A stretch of DNA of 45,290 nucleotides from Rhodospirillaceae bacterium. GTDB lineage: Bacteria > Pseudomonadota > Alphaproteobacteria > Rhodospirillales > UBA2165. A program made the position numbers and the translations under genes. The notes beneath the pieces are model-generated. The model was given only the letters and a program-made list of their open reading frames with translations, had not been told where the DNA came from and did not search any database. Location: contig JABIHH010000012.1 in NCBI GenBank assembly GCA_018649725.1, forward strand, positions 1 through 45,290, given 5' to 3'. This document shows, piece by piece, positions 7,241 through 15,440 of this stretch. How positions within the stretch are numbered: position 1 is the stretch's first letter; each line of letters begins with the position of its first letter.

Positions 7241-8590
7241 TTATTTTTTAGCCCTTTTAGCACGCAGCTTGGCGGCATAGCCTTCGACCGTCTTTTGCTC
7301 GGACCGTGTCACCGCCAAAGCATCCGCCTCGACATTTTTGGTGATCACACTGCCCGCCCCGGTGATTGCGCCATCGCCAACTTTGACCGGTGCGACAAGG
7401 GCTGTGTTGGAGCCGATAAAAGCGCCGGCGCCAATTTCGGTCATGGATTTGACATAACCATCGTAATTGCACGTGATCGTGCCGGCCCCAATATTTGCCT
7501 TAGCGCCAACTTTTGCATCACCGATATAGCTGAGGTGATTGGCTTTTGCGCCGGCGGCCACAGTGGCGTTTTTAATTTCGACAAAATTACCGATATGCGC
7601 CTCTTCACCAATGTCAGCGCCGGGGCGCAATCTGGCAAAGGGGCCGATGATCGCATTGTTTTCAACAAAAGTACCTTCGATGTGACAGAAGGCTCTAATC
7701 TCAACACCATCACAAATTTCGACGCCGGGACCAAAAAACACATTGGGGCCAATCGTCACATCCTGGCCTATTTGCGTATCAAAGGAAAAATAGACACTGC
7801 TCGGATCGATGAGGGTCGCGCCATTTTCCATCGCGGCTTCGCGCAATCTATCTTGTAAGACAGTTTCGGCGACAGCGAGCTCGGCGCGTGAGTTTACACC
7901 GACCAGCTCTTCTTCATCACCTTCGACAATGGTGCAACTGCGCCCCGCCTCATTGGCGAGCCCGACAATATCGGTGAGATAAAATTCGCCCTTGGCATTG
8001 TCGCTCGAAAGCTTTGCCGTCAGATCGAAAAGGATTTTTCCGTCAATTGCCATAACGCCTGAATTGCAAATCTCGGTCGCAAGTTCATCTTCGCTGGCAT
8101 CCTTGGCTTCGACGATACGGTCCAGGTTTCCAGTGTCACCAACAACAAGTCTGCCATAGGCACTTGGATCAAACGGACGGAAGCCCAGCACAACAACAGC
8201 CGGGTCATCACTGCCGGAGCGTACGTCCAACATGTCTGCCAGGGTGTCTGGGGTAATTAGGGGGCTGTCACCAAAAAGCACCAAAACGTTGCCGCTATAA
8301 CCGGACAACACCTCTTCCGCCTGTTGGACAGCATGGCCCGTGCCGAGCCTGTCTTGTTGAATAACTGTCTCAACGCTGTAGCCTGCGGCAAGAACAGCAT
8401 CGTTGACGGCCTCCATACCCGGTCCCAGAATCAATATTATTCTTTCAGGCTCAATCTCAGACAGGCTAGCCAACAATTGCAAAATCATGGCGCGCCCGGC
8501 AATCGGGTGCAGCACCTTTGGCAAATTGGATCTCATGCGTGTGCCAAGCCCAGCGGCAAGCACAATAGCGGCGGTGTTTGTATGGCTCAT
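7241..8590 (-). CDS. glmU: Bifunctional UDP-GlcNAc pyrophosphorylase / glucosamine-1-phosphate acetyltransferase
   Basis: GlmU, 449 residues, catalyses acetylation of glucosamine-1-phosphate and then uridylylation to UDP-GlcNAc. The N-terminal nucleotidyltransferase has VLAAGLGTRMRS followed by LPKVLHPIAGR (about 10-32). The C-terminal left-handed beta-helix acetyltransferase starts at about 245 with hexapeptide repeats (IGPFARLRPGADIGEEAHIGN and onward) and has the NHLSYIGDA segment with its histidine. It is first in the glmU-glmS operon, with GlmM not nearby. It diverges from the LVIVD gene across about 206 bases that must hold both promoters. Confidence 0.97.
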   Translation of the reverse strand: MSHTNTAAIVLAAGLGTRMRSNLPKVLHPIAGRAMILQLLASLSEIEPERIILILGPGMEAVNDAVLAAGYSVETVIQQDRLGTGHAVQQAEEVLSGYSGNVLVLFGDSPLITPDTLADMLDVRSGSDDPAVVVLGFRPFDPSAYGRLVVGDTGNLDRIVEAKDASEDELATEICNSGVMAIDGKILFDLTAKLSSDNAKGEFYLTDIVGLANEAGRSCTIVEGDEEELVGVNSRAELAVAETVLQDRLREAAMENGATLIDPSSVYFSFDTQIGQDVTIGPNVFFGPGVEICDGVEIRAFCHIEGTFVENNAIIGPFARLRPGADIGEEAHIGNFVEIKNATVAAGAKANHLSYIGDAKVGAKANIGAGTITCNYDGYVKSMTEIGAGAFIGSNTALVAPVKVGDGAITGAGSVITKNVEADALAVTRSEQKTVEGYAAKLRAKRAKK

Positions 8591-8796
8591 TTTTCTCTGA
8601 TTGCTATAGCGTGTAGGGGTTTATTGCCACAATGCTCAACTGAGGCCAAGTCAAAGATTGTTACGGATTTTTGCAGATGTTTTAAGAAGATCTTTCTCGC
8701 CTTTGCCAACTTGTTTCTTTGCAATCATATACCTCAGAATGTAGGCTCGCTGAATTATAAAAATAATTATACATAAAATAATATAAAGGGGAAAAA

Positions 8797-9921
8797 ATGG
8801 CAGATTCAAAAGGTATTAAAAAAGTTGGCTTTGTTGATTGCAAAGGTGGCGGGCAAATTGAAGTGGTCAATGGCACGGCCTATGTTGGCCACACAGCAGG
8901 CCCCGAAGCGACCACGATTATTGATGTCAAAGACCCTGCCAATCCCAAAATCGTCCATCAGATAATGTGCTCTCATGAAAACGTGCATGCCCACAAAGTG
9001 CGGGTCGCCAATGATCTGATGATCACAAATTACGAATCAATCGATTATATGGGCGAGCCCAGTGCCGGCTTTCGGGGCGGGCTTAATATCTATGACGTCT
9101 CCAATCCGCATGAGCCGAAGCATCTGCATTTTTGGGAGACCGCCGGTGAAGGCGTGCACCGCTATACTTTTGATGGCCGCTATGCCTATATCTCGCCGAC
9201 CGTTGAAGGCTATATCGGCCATATCTGCATGATCATGGATCTGGCTGACCCAACCAACCCGCAAGAAGTCGGACGCTGGTGGTGGCCGGGCCAATGGCAG
9301 GCGGGCGGCGAAGTCGCCGATATTCCACACGAATATCTCCGCTGTCATCACGGTATTCGCCACGGTGATTTTCTCTATGTCAGCTATTGGCATGCTGGCT
9401 GGGCGATCTTGGATATCTCTGATATGGCCAATCCGGTGTGTGTTTCCCGCCAGGAATGGAAGCTGCCATATGCGCATCCGGCCCATACCGCGCTGCCAAT
9501 CCCGTTCAAGCTCAAGGGCATGGATGTGATGCTGCTGGCCGATGAAGATGTCGCCAAGAAAGAGCCTGCGGGTCCGGCGTTCATCTGGCTCTACGATATC
9601 GGCGACAAGGCTAATCCCCGCGCCTTTTCAAGCTTTCAGCTGGATCATCTCGAGACCGGTATCCCGTCTCCCAATATGACCGGCTGTCATCAACCGGTCG
9701 AGGTTGTGCGCTCTACTGAAATTCCGGTCGCCTGGTTCGAGCAGGGTCTTCGCATCATGGACATCGCCAACCCCCATGCGCCTAAAGAAGTCGCCTATTA
9801 TGTACCGGATGCCCCCAAAGGGGCGGAACGGCCGCTCTCCAATGACGTCTTCCAGGATGATGATGGGCTGATCTATCTAATCGACCGCGATTGGGGTCTT
9901 CATATTCTGGAACGCAGCTAG
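8797..9921 (+). CDS. LVIVD-repeat beta-propeller protein
   Basis: A 374-residue protein built from LVIVD-type repeats. Six can be read: IIDVKDPANPK, IYDVSNPHEPK, IMDLADPTNPQ, ILDISDMANPV, LYDIGDKANPR and IMDIANPHAPK, which suggests a six-bladed propeller. Several histidines recur between repeats (HTAGPE, HENVHAH, CHHGIRHGD, GCHQPVEV) and might bind metal. There is no signal peptide, so it is probably cytoplasmic, unlike many LVIVD proteins. A strong ribosome binding site AAAGGGGA precedes the ATG. Enzymatic role unknown. A GT61-type glycosyltransferase gene follows eight bases after its stop. Confidence 0.85.
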   Translation: MADSKGIKKVGFVDCKGGGQIEVVNGTAYVGHTAGPEATTIIDVKDPANPKIVHQIMCSHENVHAHKVRVANDLMITNYESIDYMGEPSAGFRGGLNIYDVSNPHEPKHLHFWETAGEGVHRYTFDGRYAYISPTVEGYIGHICMIMDLADPTNPQEVGRWWWPGQWQAGGEVADIPHEYLRCHHGIRHGDFLYVSYWHAGWAILDISDMANPVCVSRQEWKLPYAHPAHTALPIPFKLKGMDVMLLADEDVAKKEPAGPAFIWLYDIGDKANPRAFSSFQLDHLETGIPSPNMTGCHQPVEVVRSTEIPVAWFEQGLRIMDIANPHAPKEVAYYVPDAPKGAERPLSNDVFQDDDGLIYLIDRDWGLHILERS

Positions 9922-9929
9922 AGCCGCTC

Positions 9930-11117
9930 ATGACCTCCTACCAGCCAGCAACTTTCAACTTTGCAGATCTCAAGGATTTTTGCTGGCCGGCCCGGAACAA
10001 GGCGGATTTTTTTAATCCGGGCGCCAACAATCTTTATTTAAAGATGCATGAGGCGAGCCAGTTCGAGTGCGCTGCCCCCCTCAATCTAGCGACCAGCCCG
10101 GATGCGGATTTGGTTCGAAATACGCCGGTGACCCATCGCTACGCTGAAACCCATGGCGCCGACGAAGTCTTTATCGCTACGCTTGGCCAAGCAAGGATCG
10201 CAACGCCTTACGCTTTTATCTTTAATCAAAACGGCGTGCTCTTTAATGAGAGCTATCACAATCGTTCCATGATCTCGATGCCGATTGAGCGTATGGAACA
10301 TTTCATCAAGGTCGATCTGAACATTGCCATAAAAGAAGATGCCTTTGAGGTACCGATCAACACTGTTCGGCTGGACTGGCCACCTAAAAAAATCGAGCAG
10401 CCCTGTGTGCTGCTGACATCGCCCTGGTGCGAGGGCTATCACCATTGGATTTTGGAAACCCTGCCCCGGCTTTGGGCATTAGATGAATTTAAAGAATTGC
10501 GCGATCTTCCAGTTGTCATCCCAGCCTGGGCCAAACAGTATCATCTCGACTCGCTCAAAGCTTTTGGCATTTCTGAGGATCGTATTTTAAAGTTTGACGG
10601 CGGTACCTGGGATTTTGAGCGGCTCTATGTGCCGTCATTCTTAGGCCCCGGTGGACATTCAAAGCGCCAGATCGATTGGGTGCGGGGCCGCCTGCGCCAG
10701 GCCTTTGGTGTTGAGCAAAAGGGGCCAGGGGAAAAGAAAATCTATGTAAGTCGCCGGGATGCCGCAACACGGCGGCTGATCAATGAAGATGCCATCTTGC
10801 CAATCTTGGAGAAAAATGGCTTCGAGATAATTGCGCCCGGCGAGCTCACGCTTGCTGATCAAGTGACAAAGTTTAGCGATGCCGGGGTCATTGTCGGCGT
10901 TGCTGGTTCAGGGCTGACAAACTTCGCTTTTGCTGAGCCCGGCTGCACCCTTATCGAGTTTCATCCCGCTGATTATATAAATCTTGCCTACTGGTTCATG
11001 GCCAATGCGGTGGGTCACAAATATTGGTTCGAAATTGGCGCTGTGGAAAATGATAGGCAGGATTTCTCAATTGATCCGGCGCGGGTTGAAGACGCTCTCA
11101 AGGCCGTGCTGACCTAA
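9930..11117 (+). CDS. Glycosyltransferase family 61 (DUF563) protein
   Basis: About 395 residues. The C-terminal half matches the GT61/DUF563 pattern: a WCEGYHHWILETLPRLW segment, then IYVSRRDAATRRLINED, a loop-strand ending in LADQVTKFSDAGVIVG, then GSGLTNFAFAEPGC and a final IEFHP. Such enzymes transfer sugars onto polysaccharides or glycoproteins; donor and acceptor cannot be told here. The start at 9930 (MTSYQP) avoids overlapping the upstream gene; an ATG at 9891 in the same frame would overlap its 3' end. The last four bases overlap the convergent glycosyltransferase gene. Confidence 0.85.
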   Translation: MTSYQPATFNFADLKDFCWPARNKADFFNPGANNLYLKMHEASQFECAAPLNLATSPDADLVRNTPVTHRYAETHGADEVFIATLGQARIATPYAFIFNQNGVLFNESYHNRSMISMPIERMEHFIKVDLNIAIKEDAFEVPINTVRLDWPPKKIEQPCVLLTSPWCEGYHHWILETLPRLWALDEFKELRDLPVVIPAWAKQYHLDSLKAFGISEDRILKFDGGTWDFERLYVPSFLGPGGHSKRQIDWVRGRLRQAFGVEQKGPGEKKIYVSRRDAATRRLINEDAILPILEKNGFEIIAPGELTLADQVTKFSDAGVIVGVAGSGLTNFAFAEPGCTLIEFHPADYINLAYWFMANAVGHKYWFEIGAVENDRQDFSIDPARVEDALKAVLT

Positions 11118-11845
11118 CCGTCGATCACCTGCTGAAGAATTTGCGCATCGAGCCTTAAATAGTGCTCAGATTTCTCGAAGACGGCGTTATCGCGATCCAT
11201 CCGGCGTTTGGCAAAGCCCTCTTCCTGCCAGGCAAATTGCAGGCCACTGTTTTCAGCATCGGCATGGCGGTGACTGATCGCAACATCTTCGACAAAGACA
11301 TTGCGTTTCAAGAACCGTCCCAAATGATGAATCCAGTGATCAACCACGAAATGCTCGAATAACACCGGGGCGACATAGCCAAGCGCTTCATACCAGACGC
11401 GGCTGACAAATGGGAAACAGCTCAACATGTCACCGAAATAGCCTTCATTGAACCAAATGTTATAAATGCCATCGGGATATTTTGCCGCCTCCTGATCCAC
11501 CCGCGCGTCCCATCCAGGTGTGACAAAATTCAGATCATCGTTTGAGATCATGAATATATCCGCCTCAGACAAAGCAGCCATCTGATTGATCGCGCCCGGC
11601 GTGCCGATCGGATCACCATAGAGAAAGCTGATCTCAAATTTATCCGGATAACGCCCGCGTAATTCAGCTTCGAGCATTTGATATTGTTTGGCCAAGGGAT
11701 CATCGGTATCGACATAAAATTGCAATACAAGACGGTCCAACCGAGACGCCGTCTCGGCAATGCTTTCACAATAGTCATAAAGATAATCCGGCCGCCCCCG
11801 GACGGGGCAAAGCAAGGCAATTTTATTTGCTTTAATTGAATTCAC
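11114..11845 (-). CDS. Glycosyltransferase-like protein
   Basis: A 243-residue protein with a GT-A-like N-terminal pattern: IALLCPVRGRPDYLYDYCES resembles the start of nucleotide-sugar transferases, and ADIFMISNDDLNFVTPGWD (about 93-111) holds the acidic NDD in the place of a DXD metal motif. No signal peptide or membrane segment. It converges with and overlaps by four bases the GT61 gene, and together they suggest a small surface-sugar locus. The specific family and substrate are not recognised. Confidence 0.7.
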   Translation of the reverse strand: MNSIKANKIALLCPVRGRPDYLYDYCESIAETASRLDRLVLQFYVDTDDPLAKQYQMLEAELRGRYPDKFEISFLYGDPIGTPGAINQMAALSEADIFMISNDDLNFVTPGWDARVDQEAAKYPDGIYNIWFNEGYFGDMLSCFPFVSRVWYEALGYVAPVLFEHFVVDHWIHHLGRFLKRNVFVEDVAISHRHADAENSGLQFAWQEEGFAKRRMDRDNAVFEKSEHYLRLDAQILQQVIDG

Positions 11846-11881
11846 GCCATGGTTTCCAATTCGTGAGTACCACCCCTAGCC

Positions 11882-12166
11882 CTACTCTATTCGCCAACTC
11901 TCTGCCAAGGTTTTTCTAAACTTCCGATCGCGCTTGAGATGCCATTCCCGGCTCATGGCATCGCCGCGGGTCAGGTAGCTTTCCGCATAAAGCAATTGCC
12001 ATTCCCGCCCGCGTGTCGATTTAGCCCCCGTCCCGGCATTGTGCCGGGCGAGACGCTGTTCGAGATCATTACTCCAACCGACATAGGTGCGAATATCGGG
12101 ATGCCCGCAAGATCCGAGAACATAGACAAAGCATGGCTTAGGTTTGAGTCGGGGTTTAAGTTTCAA
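11882..12166 (-). CDS. GIY-YIG domain protein (UPF0213 type)
   Basis: A 94-residue stand-alone GIY-YIG domain: FVYVLGS then TYVGWSNDLEQRLARHNAG, the conserved region where the second motif and the catalytic arginine (in QRLARH) lie, then GREWQLLYAE and a C-terminal basic helix. The family is related to the UvrC/SLX1 nuclease domain and may act on branched DNA, but stand-alone members are poorly characterised. Residues 1-11 are a basic run (KPRLKPKP), so the true start could be slightly further in. Confidence 0.88.
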   Translation of the reverse strand: MKLKPRLKPKPCFVYVLGSCGHPDIRTYVGWSNDLEQRLARHNAGTGAKSTRGREWQLLYAESYLTRGDAMSREWHLKRDRKFRKTLAESWRIE

Positions 12167-12348
12167 TTCTCACCAATTCCAGTTGATCAATTGGGTGGGA
12201 TTACGTGTGAAACGTCATTTTCGGCAGAATAGGGTTAAAATTTGTTCAAGTTTCTAAAATTGAGAAGCATCACAACGCTTTAAATTACCCACATAATATC
12301 TTATTTATATATTAGAGTTCATAAATAGAAAAAAAGCTGATAGCCCCA

Positions 12349-13500
12349 ATGAACCAAGAGACAAATTTAGAAGACGTGTTAGAGCAACTGCGTCTGGAAT
12401 ATATTGAGAACAGTCAAGATAAGCTCGACATGGTCGATGGCTTGATCGAGAAACTGCTTGAGCTTGATGGTGAAGAATGGCGAGAAATCTATGTTGAGTT
12501 CCAACGTCAAATTCACTCCATAAAAGGCACGGCTGGTAGTTACGGCTTCCAGGTCGTCACCGAAATATCGCATAGCCTGGAAGACTATCTCGAGACATCC
12601 AATAATTTGGCAGCTGAGCAGCTGAGCGACATTCAACTCTATGTCGACCAAATGCGATGGATTTTTGAAGCCGGTAAAAATCCAGGCCATGAGGCCACGG
12701 CTGAAATTCTTCGCAAGCTTCCAAGCCCCAATAAATCCGCTTTTTCAGAGCAGGAAGTTCGCCATATTCCGGTTATCCTGGTGATGCCTTACAATATTCA
12801 GCGCAAAATTATCGCCAATGAGCTCGCTTCCTGCGGCTTTCGAGTTTTTATAGCTGATACCAGTATTCGTGCCATTGAGTTGGCTTTGACACATAATCCA
12901 TTAATTGTTTTTTCGAACTATGACGTCGCTGACATCAATGGTGTTGAGCTGGCATTGATATTCAGATCTATCCAAGTAACGAAATCTATTCATATGGCTG
13001 TTTTATCCAGCCAGCAGCCCAACAGCCAAATATTTGCCCATCTTCCAGAAGATGTGAGATTGGTGCGCAAGGGTGAAGAATTTAGTGAAGACCTCGCGGA
13101 ATGTTTGTTGGATTGGCAGGTGTTTATTAAGGAAGCCCGCCGCACTCATATAAGAAACGCGCGTTCTCATCTTCGGGTTTCGTTCAACGGCATGGTTACA
13201 ATTTCAAAAAACGACAAAGAATATATTGGCAGAACAATTGATATATCAGCCGGCGGCTTATCGATAAAATTCAACTCGGTTGAACAAGAAGGCGCCCTGC
13301 CTTTTGAGCGCGGTGACCAGGTGACACTCGACGTTGAAGAATTAAGTGCGGTATCTGGAAGCATCATCCGGGTGAAGGATGATAGCGTTATTGTCCGCTT
13401 TGGTCTCAATCACCAACTGGAAGATCGCCTGCTCGCCGAAATTATGCTGGTGACCAATGATTTGGATAGTAGTGTAACGGTCGATTGGGGCGATGATTAG
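12349..13500 (+). CDS. Hpt - degenerate receiver - PilZ signalling protein
   Basis: A 383-residue three-domain protein. Residues about 15-110 are a histidine phosphotransfer domain with HSIKGTAGSYGF, phospho-accepting H56. Residues about 140-255 look like a receiver, but the acidic pocket is VMPYN instead of the usual two acids, and the phospho-Asp position is Asn (FSN190 before YDVADINGVEL), so it cannot be phosphorylated in the normal way. Residues about 265-375 are a PilZ domain with RSHLR (272-276) and DISAGG (298-303), the two motifs that bind cyclic di-GMP. It may join a phosphorelay to c-di-GMP. A diguanylate cyclase lies elsewhere in the window (40841-41878). Confidence 0.88.
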   Translation: MNQETNLEDVLEQLRLEYIENSQDKLDMVDGLIEKLLELDGEEWREIYVEFQRQIHSIKGTAGSYGFQVVTEISHSLEDYLETSNNLAAEQLSDIQLYVDQMRWIFEAGKNPGHEATAEILRKLPSPNKSAFSEQEVRHIPVILVMPYNIQRKIIANELASCGFRVFIADTSIRAIELALTHNPLIVFSNYDVADINGVELALIFRSIQVTKSIHMAVLSSQQPNSQIFAHLPEDVRLVRKGEEFSEDLAECLLDWQVFIKEARRTHIRNARSHLRVSFNGMVTISKNDKEYIGRTIDISAGGLSIKFNSVEQEGALPFERGDQVTLDVEELSAVSGSIIRVKDDSVIVRFGLNHQLEDRLLAEIMLVTNDLDSSVTVDWGDD

Positions 13501-13620
13501 GTCTTTTGAGGTTGTTCTTCACGCTTTTTTTACGACAATCAACAAAGCTGTTACCCCACATTTTATTTTCTAAGGCCATACTTATTGGATGAATGTCGCG
13601 GACAAAAAATTGAGGATCCT

Positions 13621-14241
13621 ATGATCAGCTTATTGCGTTGCCCGTTATTTAAGACCAGCCGTGTTTTGGCGGTCGCTGCCATAGGAATCGTATTAACTTT
13701 CCAGAATATAGCTTATGCCAAGGGGCCAAAATTATCCGGTGCGATGCAGGTTTTTCAGCTTGCCCCCAGCACACTCCCCCGGCCCTCCGCCAGTGATGGT
13801 GCGACCTGGAAAGACAGCAAAGGCAACGATCTCACTTTGGCCGATTTTAAGGGTAAGGTCGTGATGGTGAACTATTGGGCCACATGGTGCCCACCGTGTA
13901 TCCGGGAACTACCTTCAATTGACCGCTTGCAAGCCGCGCTTGGCGGCAAGGATTTCACCGTTGTTGCGATTAGTATTGATCGCGGCGGTAAGCCCATCGC
14001 GCGGCGCATGGTTAAACGCCTCAAGCTAAAGCACCTAGCACTCTACCTAGACCGGGAAAGCAAATCGGCGAGAAAGCTCGGCGTTAAGTCGATGCCAACA
14101 ACTTTCATTTTTGATCGCCAAGGCCGGGAGGTTGGAAAATTAGAAGGCGGCGCGGAATGGGATGACGCCGAAGCCATGGCATTGGTTAAATTCTTTATCG
14201 ATAATCCGGGCTATGCCGATAGCTTACCGGCAAAAAAATAA
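13621..14241 (+). CDS. TlpA-like thioredoxin-domain protein
   Basis: About 206 residues from the ATG at 13621, chosen because it is preceded by GAGG and puts the signal/anchor segment (VLAVAAIGIVLTF) near the N-terminus; an in-frame ATG at 13585 would add a polar extension. The periplasmic domain is TlpA/ResA-like, with NYWATWCPPCIRELP carrying the redox pair C90/C93 and the cis-proline region SMPTTFIFD. It probably reduces disulfides, for example in cytochrome maturation, or otherwise handles oxidised cysteines. It converges on the response regulator gene with an eight-base gap. Confidence 0.9.
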   Translation: MISLLRCPLFKTSRVLAVAAIGIVLTFQNIAYAKGPKLSGAMQVFQLAPSTLPRPSASDGATWKDSKGNDLTLADFKGKVVMVNYWATWCPPCIRELPSIDRLQAALGGKDFTVVAISIDRGGKPIARRMVKRLKLKHLALYLDRESKSARKLGVKSMPTTFIFDRQGREVGKLEGGAEWDDAEAMALVKFFIDNPGYADSLPAKK

Positions 14242-14249
14242 GGCTTAAT

Positions 14250-14645
14250 TCAATCGGCTTCGCCGCCCAGAATTTCCTCGACCGTTTGGCGCAAGACCTC
14301 CATTCGAACTGGCTTATAGAGCAAATGGAGATCGCGGGCTTCAGCATCACCGATGGTTTTTTTTGAAATATCGCCGGTAAATAAAATCGCTGGAATTTTT
14401 TTATCATAGGCGGTGCGCATATCATCAACGATTTGAGTGCCGTTTTGATCCCCCGGCAACCGGTAATCAACAATAATAATATCAGGCTGTTCCGGTAGCT
14501 CCTGGCAAAATTTTGTGAACCCATCCGCATTGGATCCGACATAGGCATGGGTTGAAACATCAAAACCAAAATGTTCCAAGTAATCACCCATCGCCTGAAG
14601 GATGGCGGGTTCATCATCAATTGCTACGATACGTGTCATGTCCAA
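14250..14645 (-). CDS. Single-domain response regulator (CheY-like)
   Basis: 131 residues, a receiver domain only. The acidic pair is D10/D11 (IVAIDDEP), the phospho-acceptor D60 (IIIVDYRLPG), then the FTGD threonine and the YKPV lysine, so all catalytic residues are present, in contrast to the degenerate receiver encoded at 12349-13500. The YRLPG and FTGD segments resemble the receivers at the C-termini of hybrid histidine kinases. No output domain and no kinase gene is adjacent; the partner is unknown. A second Met two codons in (14639) is an alternative start. Confidence 0.92.
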   Translation of the reverse strand: MDMTRIVAIDDEPAILQAMGDYLEHFGFDVSTHAYVGSNADGFTKFCQELPEQPDIIIVDYRLPGDQNGTQIVDDMRTAYDKKIPAILFTGDISKKTIGDAEARDLHLLYKPVRMEVLRQTVEEILGGEAD

Positions 14646-14772
14646 CTAACCTGTAAGCGGTTAAAGTTGCGATATTATTAATAAAATCAACGCAATAAGA
14701 CCGGCGCAAGAATAGCTGGCTTAGTGTTTAAGCTCAATATCATTCTTTATTCATATAAGTAAAATTTACCGC

Positions 14773-15348
14773 CTAGAGACCCATCATTGCTGCCATCTTG
14801 GCTTCGCGCTCAGAGGCCATCATAAAACCTGGATCAGCGCGGCAATGCTCTTCGGTAAATTTCATAACTTCCTCATCCGTCATATCGAGATCAAACTCGA
14901 AGGAATGCGGTTGAGGGATATACCACGGTGTATGTAGGTAGGTTTCAATACCGTTGCCTTCAGGATCAGGAAAGTAAATCGACCAGGCATTGCCATGTGT
15001 CCGGCAGCGGATTTCCTCGACACCAGCAGCCTTGGCACGATCACGTACTTCTCTCAATTCAGCTAAATTCTCGATGAGAAAGGACATCTGTTGATTGAGA
15101 TGAAACTCAATACCTTCGGGGCGGCCCGTACACAGAACGAACTGATGATGCTCTTTCGGATCGCTCGACATAAAAACCATATCGACATCAACATCCGGAT
15201 TGGGAAACGCCCCCCGGTCTGTTGGCGTCAGGCCAATAACGTCGGTGTAAAATTTTTCCATTACATCGATATCTTTGACAAATAGAGCGAAATGAGTGAG
15301 GCGTGGTTTGGGCGATACCTTACTGGTGGCAATTGATTGAGCAGACAT
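14773..15348 (-). CDS. VOC-family protein, extradiol dioxygenase-like
   Basis: A 191-residue vicinal oxygen chelate protein resembling catechol-2,3-dioxygenases. It has an LTHFALFVKDIDVMEKFYTDVIGL start, likely metal ligands H19, H83 (GIEFHLNQQ) and E135 (NGIETYLHTPW), and the DPEGNGIE signature. The C-terminal extension (about 145-191, DMTDEEVMKFTEEHC) is typical of the dioxygenase-like subgroup. It lies downstream of the TRAP transporter operon on the same strand, 92 bases after dctM, which suggests the imported compound may be an aromatic acid or related substrate. That link is an inference. The ribosome binding site lies in a hairpin (15357-15376). Confidence 0.8.
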   Translation of the reverse strand: MSAQSIATSKVSPKPRLTHFALFVKDIDVMEKFYTDVIGLTPTDRGAFPNPDVDVDMVFMSSDPKEHHQFVLCTGRPEGIEFHLNQQMSFLIENLAELREVRDRAKAAGVEEIRCRTHGNAWSIYFPDPEGNGIETYLHTPWYIPQPHSFEFDLDMTDEEVMKFTEEHCRADPGFMMASEREAKMAAMMGL

Positions 15349-15356
15349 GGAGCCCT

Positions 15357-15376
15357 CCTTCTTTTTTCAAAGAAGG
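15357..15376 (-). promoter_or_regulatory. Hairpin covering the ribosome binding region of the VOC gene
   Basis: CCTTCTTTTTTCAAAGAAGG is a perfect 8-base inverted repeat with a 4-base loop. On the - strand its right arm contributes AGAAGG to the ribosome binding site AGAAGGAGG of the VOC gene. It could mask the site, or act as a weak terminator or processing point after dctM. Confidence 0.5.
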
Positions 15377-15440
15377 AAAACTGACATGAATTAACCTAAC
15401 CGTATTTGATAAATGTCAAAATTGCCAAATCAATTTTGGT

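Noticed and set aside
6437..7858. Long + strand ORFs opposite glmS and glmU
   Set aside because: They are antisense to well conserved genes, have no recognisable domain and no ribosome binding site.
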